A stretch of 64,000 nucleotides of DNA from Rhodoferax sp. Its GTDB lineage: Bacteria; Pseudomonadota; Gammaproteobacteria; Burkholderiales; Burkholderiaceae_C. Location of the stretch: assembly GCF_013297935.1 (NCBI RefSeq), contig NZ_JAAFIX010000007.1:124001-188000 (forward strand), in the 5' to 3' direction. The notes beneath the pieces are model-generated. The model saw only the letters and a program-made list of their open reading frames with translations. It searched no databases and was not told the origin of the DNA. This document shows positions 26,160 through 36,856 of the stretch, one piece after another. The position numbers and the translations under genes were made by a program. The stretch's first letter is position 1. Each line of letters begins with the position of its first letter.

Positions 26160-27362
26160 TCACGATGAGGTGCAGGCTGCGCGCCCTGGTGTACCCAAGG
26201 TCACCCGGGTCAGCAACAGCGCAACGATAGCGGATCCGGCAATCCCCGCCACCATAGGCCGTGCGGTTCCGTCGGCCAGGGCGCCGGTGATTCCCATCAC
26301 CACGGCACCTGTCACGAACTGCAGGGTGCCCATCAAGGCGGAGGCGGTGCCGGCGATTTCACCGTGCTCATCCAGCGCCAGCACGGCGGTGGTGGGCACG
26401 ACCAGCCCCAAAAATCCGTAGCCTACAAACAGCATGCCCAGCATGACATCGAGCCGCTCCACACCGGCCAGGTTTACCAACAGCAACAGACCCATGGTGG
26501 CGGCATAGCCCACCACGGCAAACTTGACGAGCGCCACCAGCCCGAAGCGGGCACTGAGCTTGCCGGTGAACTGCGAAATGCCGATGAACGACGCTGCGTT
26601 GGCGGCGAAAGCCAGGCTGTATTGGCGTGGGGTCAGCCCGTAGTGGTCAATCAAGATGAAAAAGGAATTGGCGAGATAGGCAAAAAAGCTGGAGATGCCG
26701 AACGCCCCGATGAACACCAGCCCCAAGAAATGCCGGTCCCGCAACAACACGCCATACGCCGCTAGTGCGCTCCCTACGCTGCTGTTAACCCGGTCTTTGG
26801 CCGGGCGGGTTTCGGGCAGGCTGGTAGCCAGCAGGACCAGGCCCAGCACCGCAGCCACGGTCACCGCCCAGAATACGGCGCGCCAGCCCGCCGCTTCAAT
26901 CAGGACGCTGCCGGCCAATGGCGCCAGGATGGGGGAGACACTGAACACCAGCATCAGCAAGGACATGAGCCGTGCCGCATCGTGACCGGTATGCAAGTCC
27001 CGCACGACGGCCCGGGGGATGACCATGCCCGCGCAGGCACCCAAGCCTTGGATGAAGCGCAGGACCACCAAGGTTTCAATATCCGGCGCCAAGGCGCAGC
27101 CCACGCTGCCGATGCCGAACAACACCAACCCGAAATACAGCGGTGGCTTGCGGCCCACCATGTCAGAAACCGGGCCATAAATGATCTGCCCGACGCCCAG
27201 AGAAATAAAGAAAGCCATCAGGCTGGCCTGGACCGCCCCCATCGATGCGCCGAGACTCTGGCCAATGGAGGGCAGGGCGGGAAGGTACATGTCGATGGCG
27301 AAGGGGCCGATGGCTGACAGCAAGCCAAGCACCAGTGCGGTGCCGAGGAAGGAAGTTTTCAT
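26160..27362 (-). CDS. Bcr/CflA-family MFS drug exporter
   Basis: 400 aa, twelve membrane segments. IGPFAIDMYLPALPSIGQSL and GPVSDMVGRKPPLYFGL are the TM1 and loop 2-3 motifs of Bcr/CflA antiporters; IQGLGACAGMVIPRAVVRD is motif C-like. Inner membrane, proton-driven export of drugs or small metabolites. ATG 27362 gives the family N-terminus. Divergent from the H-NOX gene. Confidence 0.92.
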   Translation of the reverse strand: MKTSFLGTALVLGLLSAIGPFAIDMYLPALPSIGQSLGASMGAVQASLMAFFISLGVGQIIYGPVSDMVGRKPPLYFGLVLFGIGSVGCALAPDIETLVVLRFIQGLGACAGMVIPRAVVRDLHTGHDAARLMSLLMLVFSVSPILAPLAGSVLIEAAGWRAVFWAVTVAAVLGLVLLATSLPETRPAKDRVNSSVGSALAAYGVLLRDRHFLGLVFIGAFGISSFFAYLANSFFILIDHYGLTPRQYSLAFAANAASFIGISQFTGKLSARFGLVALVKFAVVGYAATMGLLLLVNLAGVERLDVMLGMLFVGYGFLGLVVPTTAVLALDEHGEIAGTASALMGTLQFVTGAVVMGITGALADGTARPMVAGIAGSAIVALLLTRVTLGTPGRAACTSS

Positions 27363-27490
27363 AGGGGGGCGAGCATACCCTCGGGCCGTTACACGCGCCC
27401 GCACTGTGGTGTTTGCTGCAGCACACGCAATCGGAGCACACACCGCTCCATGTCTCAGGTATAACCCAAAGAACTTCAAGGAGATAGCGC

Positions 27491-28024
27491 ATGAAAGGCA
27501 TGGTCTTTACTGAGTTTCTTGAAATGGTCGAAGACAAGTTCTCTGCCGACATGGTGGACGACATCATCGATGACAGCCAACCGCCTAGCGGTGGCGCCTA
27601 CACGGCAGTGGGCACCTATGACCACCAGGAGCTGGTCGGTATGGTGGTGGCCTTGTCCCAGCGTTCGGGGCTGCCAGTGCCGGCACTGGTGCATGCGTTT
27701 GGCACCCATTTATTCGGCCGGTTTCATGCGCTGTACCCCGGATTTTTTAACGGAATTCCGACCGCAATCGACTTCTTGTACGGCATTGAGTCCGTGATTC
27801 ACACCGAGGTGCGCAAGCTTTACCCCGATGCTCAACTCCCCAGCTTTGACTGCGAGCGCCGGCCCGATGGCTTGGACATGGTGTACGCATCGCCCCGCCA
27901 TTTCGGGGACTTGGCAGAGGGCTTGATCGGTGGGGCCATCAGCCATTTTGGCGATCCGGTGACACTCCAGCGCGTGAATCTTCCGGACGGCGCCATCCGG
28001 TTCGAGCTGCGCAACAAGGCCTAA
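27491..28024 (+). CDS. H-NOX (heme NO-binding) sensor protein
   Basis: 177 aa, a stand-alone HNOB domain. Proximal heme ligand His104 ([10 protein letters not shown]), the invariant Pro after it (YPDAQLP), and the heme-propionate motif Y-x-S-x-R at 132-136 (YASPR). No distal-pocket Tyr is obvious, which fits NO rather than O2 sensing, but that is inference. AAGGAG lies before the ATG. Four bp separate it from the hybrid kinase, its likely partner: H-NOX typically inhibits the kinase when NO is bound. Confidence 0.93.
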   Translation: MKGMVFTEFLEMVEDKFSADMVDDIIDDSQPPSGGAYTAVGTYDHQELVGMVVALSQRSGLPVPALVHAFGTHLFGRFHALYPGFFNGIPTAIDFLYGIESVIHTEVRKLYPDAQLPSFDCERRPDGLDMVYASPRHFGDLAEGLIGGAISHFGDPVTLQRVNLPDGAIRFELRNKA

Positions 28025-28028
28025 GCGC

Positions 28029-29402
28029 ATGGCCGATTCCGCGGGTTCAGCCGGCCCCGATGCCTCTGCCGACACGCTTAGGCGCGTGCAGGCCCGGCTT
28101 GACCGAGAAAAGTCTGCGCGCAAGCAGGCAGAGCAACTTCTAGAAGAAAAGAGCCTAGCCCTATATCAGGCGAATCAAGCCCTAGAACAGCGGGTCAGCG
28201 AACGCACCGCCGAGCTGCAAACGGCATTGGTCCAAGCGGAGGCTGCCAACGTAGCCAAGAGCCGCTTTCTGGCCATGATGAGCCATGAGATCCGCACCCC
28301 GCTCAATGGCGCACTCGGCCTCACGGAATTGCTCAAAAGTACGAGCCTGGATTCCGAACAGCGCCATTTTGTAGACAACATCCTCCTGGCAGGCAATGCC
28401 CTGCTGAGCCTGATCAACGACATCCTTGATTTTTCCAAGATCGAGGCCGACCAGATGGAGCTGGAGCGGATCAGCTTCAACCCCCGGCAGCTGGTGGAAG
28501 AGACGCTGGATATGTTCCGCCCCCAATCCAGTGCCAAACAGCTGCAGCTGCGCTTGCATATTGATGACCATGTGCCCCATGCGGCAACGGGCGACCCGAG
28601 CCGCTTGCGTCAGGTGTGGATGAATTTGGTGGGCAATGCGCTCAAATTCACCGATTCAGGGGGCGTCGAGGTCAGTCTCAACTGCACACCCGCAGGCCTT
28701 CGCTGCGCCGTCAAGGACAGTGGTATTGGGATGACGCCCGAGGTCCTGCAACAACTTTTCTCGCCTTTTAAGCAAGGCGATAGTTCGATTGCGCGCAAGT
28801 TCGGCGGAACCGGCTTGGGTTTGGTGATCTGTCGTGCGCTGGTCAAGCAGATGGGGACGGAGCTTGAAGTGGAGAGTCAACCGGGGCAGGGCACGGAGTT
28901 CAGCTTCGTTTTGTCGGCGCAGGCCTTGGGCTTGGATGCTCCGGAGTTCTGGACAGCGCCGGAACCGGTTGCACCGGCGCCCCAATTGGCAGCTACCGTT
29001 GAGCTACATGCTTTGCGCATCCTGCTGGTGGACGACCAGGCTATCAACCGCTTGCTGGCACGCAATCAGCTGCGTATTTTGGGCTGCCCCCCGCTGGAAG
29101 AAGCAGAGAACGGCGCAGTGGCTCTATTGAGGCTGCAAGAGCAGCCTTTTGATGTCGTACTCATGGACATGCAAATGCCTGAGGTGGATGGATTAAGTGC
29201 AACGCGGGCGCTGCGAGGCATGCCCCTGCACCGGCAACCGGTGGTGATTGCGATGACAGCCAATGCCTATCCGGAGGACCGTGCCGCTTGCAAGGAGGCG
29301 GGTATGGACTTCTTTCTGAGCAAACCGGTACAACTCGAGACGCTGCGCGAGACCTTGGGTAACGCAATGGAAATGCGCTCTGCGCAAGCTCCGGCCAACT
29401 GA
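28029..29402 (+). CDS. H-NOX-associated hybrid sensor histidine kinase
   Basis: 457 aa, no membrane segment or PAS domain. Coiled coil 15-75, HisKA with phospho-acceptor His86 ([12 protein letters not shown]), HATPase_c with N box ([10 protein letters not shown]), G1 (DSGIGM) and G2 (GGTGLGL), and a C-terminal receiver with phospho-acceptor Asp380 ([12 protein letters not shown]). Input must come from a partner, obviously the H-NOX encoded 4 bp upstream. The output (phosphotransfer protein or diguanylate enzyme) is not adjacent. Confidence 0.93.
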   Translation: MADSAGSAGPDASADTLRRVQARLDREKSARKQAEQLLEEKSLALYQANQALEQRVSERTAELQTALVQAEAANVAKSRFLAMMSHEIRTPLNGALGLTELLKSTSLDSEQRHFVDNILLAGNALLSLINDILDFSKIEADQMELERISFNPRQLVEETLDMFRPQSSAKQLQLRLHIDDHVPHAATGDPSRLRQVWMNLVGNALKFTDSGGVEVSLNCTPAGLRCAVKDSGIGMTPEVLQQLFSPFKQGDSSIARKFGGTGLGLVICRALVKQMGTELEVESQPGQGTEFSFVLSAQALGLDAPEFWTAPEPVAPAPQLAATVELHALRILLVDDQAINRLLARNQLRILGCPPLEEAENGAVALLRLQEQPFDVVLMDMQMPEVDGLSATRALRGMPLHRQPVVIAMTANAYPEDRAACKEAGMDFFLSKPVQLETLRETLGNAMEMRSAQAPAN

Positions 29403-29449
29403 GCTCGTTCTGGCGAGTCTGTCAGGCTCATAGTTTTTATGGATTGGAT

Positions 29450-29467
29450 AGCCAAATTCGATTGGCT
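29450..29467. other. Inverted repeat between the kinase and DUF2061 genes
   Basis: AGCCAA-ATTCGA-TTGGCT, perfect 6-bp arms, in the 158-bp gap between the two genes. It could be an operator or a weak hairpin; no T-tract follows. Confidence 0.35.
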
Positions 29468-29560
29468 TAGGTAATTTTGATCCGCTACTATTCCCCACTG
29501 TGTGCTGAGATGCACTCCCTGCCATTGCGCAACCGACTATCCACGTGAGGAATGAGCGAC

Positions 29561-29800
29561 ATGACCCGTTTTGTCCGCAGTAATTTGCCAACCCTGCAAA
29601 AGACCGCCAGTTATTACCTGGTGCACATCAGTGTTGCCGCCATGGTGGCGTATGCCGTCACAGGCGATCTGTTGATATCCCTGACCCTGAGCCTGCTGGA
29701 GCCCACCGTTCAGGCCTTTGCTTTCTTTTTTCATGAAAAGGTCTGGGAGCGCATCAACGTTCGCCGGGCGGCTCGCGCCCTGGAAGGAGTGCCGGCATGA
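29561..29800 (+). CDS. DUF2061 membrane protein
   Basis: 79 aa. Pattern KTASYYLVHISVAAMVAYAV, TGDLLISLTLSLLEPTVQ and FFHEKVWERI is the DUF2061 two-helix membrane family, whose role is unknown. GAGGA sits nine nt before ATG 29561; ATG 29552 is only two nt from it and less likely. It overlaps the oxidoreductase by 4 nt, so both are made together. Confidence 0.75.
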   Translation: MTRFVRSNLPTLQKTASYYLVHISVAAMVAYAVTGDLLISLTLSLLEPTVQAFAFFFHEKVWERINVRRAARALEGVPA

Positions 29801-30984
29801 GCGGGGCAGCAGTCATCATCATCGGAGCCGGGGTGGCCGGTTGGACCACCGCACGGGAGTTCCGCAAACTCCAACCCGACACCGACGTGATCTTGGTCAC
29901 TGCGGACAGTGGCGACTTTTATGCCAAGCCGACGCTTTCCAACGCCTATGCGCAAAAGCGTGCCCCGGCCCAGCTGGTCACCACCCCGGCGGCCAAAATG
30001 GCAGAGACACTGGCGCTCACGCTGGTGTCGCATACGCGGGTGCACAGCCTGGACACGGCCAAGCGCACCATCACCGTGCAAACCCCAAGCGGCTTGGAAA
30101 CTCTGGAATACCAGCAGTTGGTGATAGCCACGGGCGCACACCCGATTCGTGTGGAGTTGGCAGGCGATGCGGCTGGAGCCGTGCGCTCGGTCAATTCGCT
30201 GGATGACTTTGCTGCGTTTCATGCGGCGCTGGGTATCGATGCCGGCGCCACGGGGAGCAGCCCGAACGAAACCGTGGTGGTGATGGGTGCGGGCCTGATC
30301 GGCTGCGAATTCGCCAATGACCTCGCTCAGGCGGGTGTCCATGTCCATGTGGTCGACCTTGCAGCCCGCCCCTTGGCGGCTCTGCTACCGGCTGCCGCCA
30401 GCGGGCTGCTGCAAGCGGCTCTCTCGGACCTCGGGGTGAAATGGCACTTTGGCACCTCTGTCAGCGCGGTGAACTACGGTGCTGACGGCCGCTTGTCCGT
30501 CACCCTGGCAGACGGTCAGCAGGTGGCCGCAGATTTGGTTCTGAGTGCTATCGGACTTCGCGCTGACACAGAGCTCGCGCGGGCGGCGGGCCTGGTTTGC
30601 GAGCGGGGCATCGTCGTCGGGGCGACGCTGGAAACTTCCGCCGCAGGCGTGTATGCCCTTGGCGATTGTGCGCAATACCAAAGCGCCGGTCAGCGCACCC
30701 TCCCCTACGTCATGCCGGTCATGACGGCTGCCAGAGCCTTAGCCGCCACGCTTGCCGGAACCCCAACGGAGCTGGTTTTCCCCTTGATGCCCGTGAGCGT
30801 GAAAACACCGGCCTTGCCGCTGGTGGTCGCCGCAGCCCATCCTGCCGTCATCGGTGAGTGGCACGACGAAGGGGGTGAAAATGCATGGCGTTTTGTCGAC
30901 CAGGCAGGCGCGCAAAGAGGCTTCGTGCTCGCGGGGAAAAGCACTGCACGCCGTATGGAAATGAGCAAGCTGACCAGCCCTTAA
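29797..30984 (+). CDS. FAD-dependent oxidoreductase, rubredoxin reductase-like
   Basis: 395 aa. FAD-binding GAGVAGWTTAREFRKL, ATG motif VIATGAHPIRVEL, NAD-binding VVVMGAGLIGCEFANDL, and VYALGDCAQY at the FAD ribityl site. This is the NADH:rubredoxin/ferredoxin reductase type. The C-terminal domain (from about 310) fits rubredoxin reductases of the AlkT/RubB group. No rubredoxin gene is adjacent. Coupled with a DUF2061 protein. Confidence 0.85.
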   Translation: MSGAAVIIIGAGVAGWTTAREFRKLQPDTDVILVTADSGDFYAKPTLSNAYAQKRAPAQLVTTPAAKMAETLALTLVSHTRVHSLDTAKRTITVQTPSGLETLEYQQLVIATGAHPIRVELAGDAAGAVRSVNSLDDFAAFHAALGIDAGATGSSPNETVVVMGAGLIGCEFANDLAQAGVHVHVVDLAARPLAALLPAAASGLLQAALSDLGVKWHFGTSVSAVNYGADGRLSVTLADGQQVAADLVLSAIGLRADTELARAAGLVCERGIVVGATLETSAAGVYALGDCAQYQSAGQRTLPYVMPVMTAARALAATLAGTPTELVFPLMPVSVKTPALPLVVAAAHPAVIGEWHDEGGENAWRFVDQAGAQRGFVLAGKSTARRMEMSKLTSP

Positions 30985-31127
30985 GGCAACATAACCCCAT
31001 ACACCATTCGCATAAAGTTGACCTCCTTGCATGCAAGCTGTCTGTAAGCGAGGTCTACAATGCAAAGCCCATTAACGTGCTGCGGGACACGCGCCTTTGC
31101 TAGAGCCCCAGCCGCAGAGGAAGCCGA

Positions 31128-33488
31128 ATGACAGACTTGATCCAGCCGCTCACGCCACATCCCCCTGTTTCCAATTCCGCTGAAAAGAAGGCTCAGTTGC
31201 GTCAGGCAGCCCTGGAATACCATGAGTTTCCAACCCCGGGCAAAGTCGCCATTGCAGCGACCAAACAACTGATCAACCAGCACGATCTGGCGCTGGCCTA
31301 CTCTCCCGGCGTTGCAGCTCCCTGCGAAGAAATCGTCAAAGACCCCAACAACGCTTTCAAGTACACCAGCCGGGGCAACCTGGTGGCGGTGATTACCAAC
31401 GGCACGGCCGTACTGGGTTTGGGCGACATCGGCCCACTGGCTTCCAAGCCAGTGATGGAAGGCAAGGGCGTCCTCTTCAAGAAGTTCGCCGGTATTGATG
31501 TGTTCGATATCGAGATCGACGAAAAAAATGACCTCGACAAACTGGTCGACATCATTGCTTCCTTGGAGCCCACTTTCGGCGGCATCAATCTGGAAGACAT
31601 CAAGGCGCCAGACTGCTTTTACGTCGAGCGAAAGTTGCGCGAGCGGATGAAAATCCCGGTCTTCCACGACGATCAGCATGGCACCGCGATTTGCGTTGGC
31701 GCCGCCATTCTGAACGGCTTGAAGGTTGCCGGCAAAGACCCCAAATCCGTGAAGCTGGTGACCTCCGGCGCGGGTGCTGCCGCTTTGGCTTGCCTAGGCT
31801 TGTTGGTGAAACTGGGCATCCCCCGCGAAAACATCTACGTGACTGACTTAGCAGGCGTGGTGTACGAGGGCCGCACAGAGCTGATGGATGAAGACAAGAT
31901 CCAGTTTGCGCAGAAAACTGACGCGCGCACTTTGCGTGAAGTCATCGCAGGTGCCGACATCTTCCTGGGCTTGTCCGCAGGCGGCGTGCTGAAAGCAGAC
32001 ATGGTGCAGTCCATGGCCGAGCGCCCGCTGATATTTGCGCTTGCCAACCCCACACCAGAAATTCTTCCCGAAGAAGTCAAAGCGGTACGGGACGACGCCA
32101 TCATGGCCACCGGTCGCACGGACTATCCCAACCAAGTCAACAACGTTTTGTGCTTCCCCTATATCTTCCGCGGCGCGCTGGATGCGGGAGCCTCCACCAT
32201 CACGCTCGAGATGGAAATCGCCGCAGTGCACGCGATTGCCGAATTGGCCCAGGCCGAGCAAAGCGAAGTGGTTGCCGCAGCCTATGTAGGCGAGCAGCTG
32301 GCATTCGGCCCTGAGTACCTGATTCCCAAGCCGTTTGACCCCCGCCTGATGATGAAAATCGCCCCTGCCGTGGCCCAAGCGGCGGCAGACAGTGGCGTGG
32401 CCTTGCGCCCGATTCAGGACATGGATGCGTATCGCGACAAACTGCAAAGTTTTGTCTACGCCTCCGGCACGACCATGAAACCCATTTTCAATGCCGCCAA
32501 GAAGGCATTGAAGAAGCGCGTGGCCTACGCCGAAGGCGAAGACGAGCGCGTCCTGCGTGCCGCACAGATCGTGGTGGACGAGCGCCTGGCCTTGCCGACG
32601 CTGATCGGTCGTCCCGCCGTGATCGCGGAGCGCATTGAAAAATTCGGTTTGCGCCTGAAAGAAAACGTGGACTACAACGTCGTCAATGTTGAACAGGACC
32701 ACCGCTACCGCGACTTCTGGCAGACCTACCACCAGATGACCGAGCGCAAGGGCGTCACGGTGCAGATGGCCAAAATCGAAATGCGTCGCCGCTTGACGCT
32801 GATCGGCTCCATGCTGTTGCACAAGGGCGATGTGGATGGCTTGATCTGCGGCACCTGGGGCACTACCGCAACCCACCTGCAGTACATCGACCAGGTCATC
32901 GGGAAGCGCCATGGCGGCAGCCCCAGCACGCCACAGGATGTGCAGATCTATGCTTGCATGAATGGCCTGATGCTGCCCAATCGCCAGGTGTTCCTTGTCG
33001 ATACCCATGTCAACTATGACCCGACAGCGGAAGAACTGTGCGAAATCACCGTGATGGCGGCAGAGGAAATGATGCGCTTCGGCTTCAAGCCCAAGGCTGC
33101 ACTCCTGAGCCACTCCAACTTCGGCAGCAGTAACGAGCCGAGCGCGGTCAAGATGCGTCGCACCTTGGAGCTCTTGCGCGATCAGGCTCCATGGCTCGAG
33201 GTCGATGGCGAGATGCATGGCGATGTGGCGCTGGACGGCGCAGCCCGCAAGGCCCTGATGCCCAATAGCACCCTGCAAGGCGATGCCAACCTGCTGGTTC
33301 TGCCGAACATCGATGCGGCCAACATTGCCTACAACCTGCTGAAAACGGCCGCCGGCGGCAACATTGCCATCGGGCCCGTGTTGTTGGGAGCCGCCAAACC
33401 CGTGCATGTACTGACCGCCAGCACCACCGTACGGCGGATTGTGAATATGACAGCGTTGACCGTGGCAGACGCTAACGCCACGCGTTGA
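31128..33488 (+). CDS. maeB: NADP-dependent malic enzyme with C-terminal phosphotransacetylase domain
   Basis: 786 aa. Malic enzyme part: [35 protein letters not shown]. From about residue 440 a phosphate acetyl/butyryltransferase domain ([20 protein letters not shown], ending NMTALTVAD). Converts malate to pyruvate with NADPH; the PTA-like part usually acts as a regulatory acetyl-CoA sensor. Normal MaeB length. A 12-bp palindrome (CTTGCATGCAAG, 31026-31037) and a TACAAT box lie upstream. Confidence 0.96.
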   Translation: MTDLIQPLTPHPPVSNSAEKKAQLRQAALEYHEFPTPGKVAIAATKQLINQHDLALAYSPGVAAPCEEIVKDPNNAFKYTSRGNLVAVITNGTAVLGLGDIGPLASKPVMEGKGVLFKKFAGIDVFDIEIDEKNDLDKLVDIIASLEPTFGGINLEDIKAPDCFYVERKLRERMKIPVFHDDQHGTAICVGAAILNGLKVAGKDPKSVKLVTSGAGAAALACLGLLVKLGIPRENIYVTDLAGVVYEGRTELMDEDKIQFAQKTDARTLREVIAGADIFLGLSAGGVLKADMVQSMAERPLIFALANPTPEILPEEVKAVRDDAIMATGRTDYPNQVNNVLCFPYIFRGALDAGASTITLEMEIAAVHAIAELAQAEQSEVVAAAYVGEQLAFGPEYLIPKPFDPRLMMKIAPAVAQAAADSGVALRPIQDMDAYRDKLQSFVYASGTTMKPIFNAAKKALKKRVAYAEGEDERVLRAAQIVVDERLALPTLIGRPAVIAERIEKFGLRLKENVDYNVVNVEQDHRYRDFWQTYHQMTERKGVTVQMAKIEMRRRLTLIGSMLLHKGDVDGLICGTWGTTATHLQYIDQVIGKRHGGSPSTPQDVQIYACMNGLMLPNRQVFLVDTHVNYDPTAEELCEITVMAAEEMMRFGFKPKAALLSHSNFGSSNEPSAVKMRRTLELLRDQAPWLEVDGEMHGDVALDGAARKALMPNSTLQGDANLLVLPNIDAANIAYNLLKTAAGGNIAIGPVLLGAAKPVHVLTASTTVRRIVNMTALTVADANATR

Positions 33489-33528
33489 AAGTGAGGGGAA
33501 AACCCCTCGGACGACGTAAATTTTGTGT

Positions 33529-33567
33529 AAGGGCTTGCTTATTAATTGAGCAAGCCCTTGCTTTTTT
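33529..33567 (+). terminator. maeB terminator
   Basis: AAGGGCTTGCT, 9-nt loop, AGCAAGCCCTT, then GCTTTTTT. A smaller hairpin (GAGGGG-AAAA-CCCCTC, 33493-33508) precedes it. Confidence 0.92.
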
Positions 33568-33635
33568 GTGCCGATTCCGCGACACTAGCGGCTTAGTTTT
33601 TCGGGTTTACCCGCAGTAGTCGCAAAGGATTCTGG

Positions 33636-34028
33636 GTGCACAAGGGCGTCTTCAAGTTAGTACTCACTGGCTTGTTTTTATCGGTAGCGCTGACCTCTGG
33701 CCAAGTATCTGCCAAAGAGACGCCAGACTTCGCTGCTGACAGCATCGTCGCTCTCAGCAGCCTACCGCCCCAAGCGCGCACGACCTACCAACTGGTACTG
33801 CAAGGGGGCCCATTTCCCTACGACAAAGACGGAAGTGTTTTTGGTAACAGGGAGCGAATTCTCCCCCTGCAGACCCGTGGGTTTTACCGCGAATACACCG
33901 TGAAGACACCGGGCGCCTCGAATCGGGGTGCGCGAAGAATTGTGTGCGGAGGGCGTCAGGTCACTGCGCCCCAAGCTTGTTACTACACGGCCGATCACTA
34001 TGCGAGTTTTCGCAAGATCGTGCCCTGA
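33636..34028 (+). CDS. Secreted guanyl-type ribonuclease (RNase Sa/barnase-like)
   Basis: 130 aa with a GTG start, AAGGA seven nt upstream. Signal peptide 1-26. The mature domain has LPPQARTTYQLVLQGGPFPY, the catalytic Glu-containing NRERILP and YREYTV, then TPG, RGARRIVCGG and the terminal YYTADHYASF with the catalytic His. This matches RNase Sa/N1-type extracellular ribonucleases, which cut after guanosine. A barstar gene follows 34 bp downstream, guarding the cytoplasm before export. A toxin or nutrient-scavenging role is inferred. Confidence 0.9.
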   Translation: MHKGVFKLVLTGLFLSVALTSGQVSAKETPDFAADSIVALSSLPPQARTTYQLVLQGGPFPYDKDGSVFGNRERILPLQTRGFYREYTVKTPGASNRGARRIVCGGRQVTAPQACYYTADHYASFRKIVP

Positions 34029-34062
34029 ATCGAATTTTGTACTTTGAGAAAGAGAATCGGGG

Positions 34063-34464
34063 ATGGACATGCCACTTCGAACTGTTAGAACGAATATCGT
34101 TCAGTCGATTCGCGCTTTTCGCGTTTCGGACTTACAAGAAGCCGCTCAGGGTCTGGGCCACCACTTTTTGTATGCCAATTTGGCCAATGCGCAAACCAAA
34201 CAAGACGTTCTGGACATGATCGGTCAGCAGTTCATGCTCCCGACCACAGTGAGCAAGAACTTTGATTCGCTCTACGACAACCTGACCGACCCGGTTCACA
34301 AATCCGGCCCGCAGCCGGGTTTTGTGGCCGTGTTGGAGCACATTCCAGCCAATGTGAAATTTGACAAAGAAGCCCGCGAGCAGTTGCTGGATATCTTCCG
34401 GGACACCGCGGATTACTGGGGAGACCGGAAGATACCCTTCCGATGCTTCTATTCTTTTCTGTAG
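34063..34464 (+). CDS. Barstar-family RNase inhibitor
   Basis: 133 aa. Central NFDSLYDNLTDPVHKSGPQP and the preceding LPTTVSKNF match the barstar helix that plugs the RNase active site (FG-NWDALYDCLTD in the family). Cytoplasmic, no signal peptide, which fits an inhibitor of the exported RNase encoded just upstream. The N-terminal 40 residues are longer than in Bacillus barstar. Confidence 0.88.
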   Translation: MDMPLRTVRTNIVQSIRAFRVSDLQEAAQGLGHHFLYANLANAQTKQDVLDMIGQQFMLPTTVSKNFDSLYDNLTDPVHKSGPQPGFVAVLEHIPANVKFDKEAREQLLDIFRDTADYWGDRKIPFRCFYSFL

Positions 34465-34658
34465 CCCGTTCTGCACACACCAGCCAAGCAGAACGGGCGA
34501 ATGAGGCCAACAGCGACGCAGTAACCGAATCGGTGATTGCAGAGCCTGTGACCGATAGTGGCGAGAAAATGCCTACCGACAAATTGTTGGATGTATCGCC
34601 TTTGGCACTGCGCATGAGCAGCCCTTTTAATGCGGGCTACTGGCTATCAGCTGCCTGA
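34443..34658 (+). CDS. Small ORF overlapping the barstar gene
   Basis: 71 aa in a different frame, overlapping the barstar 3' end by 22 nt and ending before a strong terminator. Not recognised; acidic and Ser/Thr-rich, ending SSPFNAGYWLSAA. No clear Shine-Dalgarno. It could be a third member of the RNase/barstar unit or simply an open frame. Confidence 0.3.
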   Translation: MLLFFSVARSAHTSQAERANEANSDAVTESVIAEPVTDSGEKMPTDKLLDVSPLALRMSSPFNAGYWLSAA

Positions 34659-34677
34659 TATTCAGCCCAGCGACTTC

Positions 34678-34708
34678 AAAAAAGGCCTGTCAATGACAGG
34701 CCTTTTTT
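34678..34708. terminator. Intrinsic terminator
   Basis: A6-GGCCTGTCA / TGACAGGCC-T6, 15 complementary bases per arm. It ends the RNase-barstar unit on the plus strand and can also end rsmA on the minus strand. Confidence 0.92.
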
Positions 34709-34748
34709 ACGTCAGGTGCATCCACCTGACGACACAGTGACACACCCC

Positions 34749-35540
34749 TCAGTCGGGAAGTGCCTGAACCAAAGCAACGTATTCTTCGACCGGCACCTCT
34801 TGAGCTCGGCGCTGAACATCAAAGTCCCCGGCAAACCCCTTGCTCTCCAACCAGGCGCCCAAGGTATGACGCAGTAATTTGCGACGCTGGCTGAATGCTA
34901 CCTGCACCATTTCCGAAAATAAGGGAACGTTCAGTACTGGCGGCTGCGCTAAAGGCACCATCCGCACCACGGCACTGTTTACGCGTGGTGGCGGATCAAA
35001 ACACTCCGGGGGAACAAACAGGACATCCTCCATGGCGTAGCGCCACTGCAGCATCACGCTCAGGCGACTGAAGTCAGCGCAGTCCGGGGGCGACACCATA
35101 CGGTCAATCACTTCTTTTTGCAGCATGAAATGCTGGTCTTCAATCCGGTCCACATGATCGAGCAGATGGAAAAGTATCGGCGTGGAGATGTTGTACGGCA
35201 GATTACCGACCACTCGCAGCTTGGGCGAACCCCCCTCTATGCCGGCCGCGGGAGTCGCAGCCGCTATTTCGATAGCGCTGAAATCGACATTCAGCACATC
35301 CGACTGGATGACCGTCAGCTGCGGATGGCTGCGCAAACGCTTGGCCAAGTCTCGGTCGAGCTCGATGACCGTCAAATGCCCCAAGCGCTCCACCAGCGGC
35401 TGAGTCAGCGCAGCGAGGCCGGGTCCGATCTCCACCATCGGCTGCCCGGGCAGGGGATGGATGGCTTGCACAATGGCTTCAATGATGCCGCCATCGGACA
35501 AAAAGTGCTGGCCGAAGCGCTTGCGGGCGAGGTGCTTCAT
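34749..35540 (-). CDS. rsmA: 16S rRNA (A1518/A1519) dimethyltransferase
   Basis: 263 aa. Start [18 protein letters not shown] motif [14 protein letters not shown], and the NLPYNIS catalytic loop of KsgA/RsmA. Dimethylates two adenines in helix 45 during small-subunit maturation. Overlaps surA by 4 nt in the lptD-surA-rsmA operon; pdxA, often between surA and rsmA, is absent. Confidence 0.97.
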   Translation of the reverse strand: MKHLARKRFGQHFLSDGGIIEAIVQAIHPLPGQPMVEIGPGLAALTQPLVERLGHLTVIELDRDLAKRLRSHPQLTVIQSDVLNVDFSAIEIAAATPAAGIEGGSPKLRVVGNLPYNISTPILFHLLDHVDRIEDQHFMLQKEVIDRMVSPPDCADFSRLSVMLQWRYAMEDVLFVPPECFDPPPRVNSAVVRMVPLAQPPVLNVPLFSEMVQVAFSQRRKLLRHTLGAWLESKGFAGDFDVQRRAQEVPVEEYVALVQALPD

Positions 35541-36856
35541 AGCGGCGCCTCGCGCATTTCGACAAAAGCCCGGGCCCGGACGTCACGCGCCCACGCGGTG
35601 TAAGCCTCTTCATAGCGGCTTTGGCGCAATTGCTGGCGCACGGACTCGCGAATCTGCTGGGGGTTCAATTCAACACGGCGCCGGTCCGTCAACTGGATAA
35701 GGTGCACGCCGAAGCGGGACACCACCGGTGGGCTGATGGCACCTTCTTCTTGCAAGCGATTCATTGCTTCTTCGAACTCTGGCACAAACATGCCGGGAGA
35801 CGCCCAACCGAGATCTCCACCTTGTTCCGCTGACGAGTCTTGCGATAGCTTGCGAGCCACGGCTGCGAATTCCGCTTTACCGGACACGAGTTGCTGACGC
35901 TCCGCCATCAACCGTGCAAAGGCCTGTTCTTGCGAAATCTGGGGGCCCGTGCGCAACAAAATATGGCGGGCCCGTGTTTGCACCACCGTCTGGATCAAAC
36001 GGTCCGGCGCTTTGCGCTCCACCAATTTGAGAATGTGAAAACCAGAGGCAGTGCGAACCACGTCCGACACTCCGCCTGGCTGCAAATTCTGCGTGGCGGT
36101 CACAAACACGGGGGGCAGGCGATCACCGCGCCGCAAACCGATCTGTCCACCATTTCTGCGATCGCCAGCGGAAAATTCTTGCACCAGCGCGTTGAAGTCT
36201 TCCCCGTTGCGGGCACGCTGAACCAGCTTCTGGGCCTTCACAAAAAGTGCTGCCGATTCTTCGCCATTGGCTTTTTCCGGCAAGACTAAGAGAATTTGCG
36301 CGAGATTGATTTCCTGGGCAAACGGGTCTGTGCTGCTGGCTTGCTGCTCCTGAATGGCGCGGTCCACATCAACATCCGACACCCGGATGGACGAGTCCAC
36401 TTCCCTTTCATGCAAACGTCGCAACATCAACTGGTCACGCAAACCATCGCGCAAGGTGGTTTTGGACAAGCCGTCTTTCGCGGCTTTCTGACGCAAGGCC
36501 TCGACGTCCATCCCGTTCTGGCTCGCCAGATTTTGTTCTGCACGATCGATGGCCGCCGCATCCACCCGGATACCTTGTTCCCGGGCCAGTTGCAGTTGCG
36601 CGCGATCGTTGATCATGCGCTCCAGCACAAGTCGTTGCAATTCTTCCGCCGGTGGGCTTGCCTGCCCCTGCTGTGCGAGTTGCTGCCCGACCCGACGGAT
36701 TTCGGAGGACAACTCCTGGAATGTGATGGGCTCGGAATTCACCACGGCGACGATGTAGTCGGCCGCGCGGTTGGTCTGAGCAATCAACGCTGGAGTTACC
36801 GCCGTCAGCAGGCAAGCCATGGCGATGGCACGCACATGAGAAATCATGGTTTTCAT
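35537..36856 (-). CDS. surA: Periplasmic chaperone SurA
   Basis: 439 aa. Signal peptide 1-26, N-terminal chaperone module ([20 protein letters not shown]), two parvulin PPIase domains (first around 180-280 with INLAQILL, second around 300-400 with ARHILLRTG) and a C-terminal helix. Escorts outer membrane proteins, including LptD encoded just upstream with a 4-nt overlap. Confidence 0.96.
   Translation of the reverse strand: MKTMISHVRAIAMACLLTAVTPALIAQTNRAADYIVAVVNSEPITFQELSSEIRRVGQQLAQQGQASPPAEELQRLVLERMINDRAQLQLAREQGIRVDAAAIDRAEQNLASQNGMDVEALRQKAAKDGLSKTTLRDGLRDQLMLRRLHEREVDSSIRVSDVDVDRAIQEQQASSTDPFAQEINLAQILLVLPEKANGEESAALFVKAQKLVQRARNGEDFNALVQEFSAGDRRNGGQIGLRRGDRLPPVFVTATQNLQPGGVSDVVRTASGFHILKLVERKAPDRLIQTVVQTRARHILLRTGPQISQEQAFARLMAERQQLVSGKAEFAAVARKLSQDSSAEQGGDLGWASPGMFVPEFEEAMNRLQEEGAISPPVVSRFGVHLIQLTDRRRVELNPQQIRESVRQQLRQSRYEEAYTAWARDVRARAFVEMREAPL

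Noticed and set aside
31848..33407. 519-aa open frame antisense to maeB
   Set aside because: A shadow of a strongly conserved gene; His/Gln-rich without motifs or plausible start signals.
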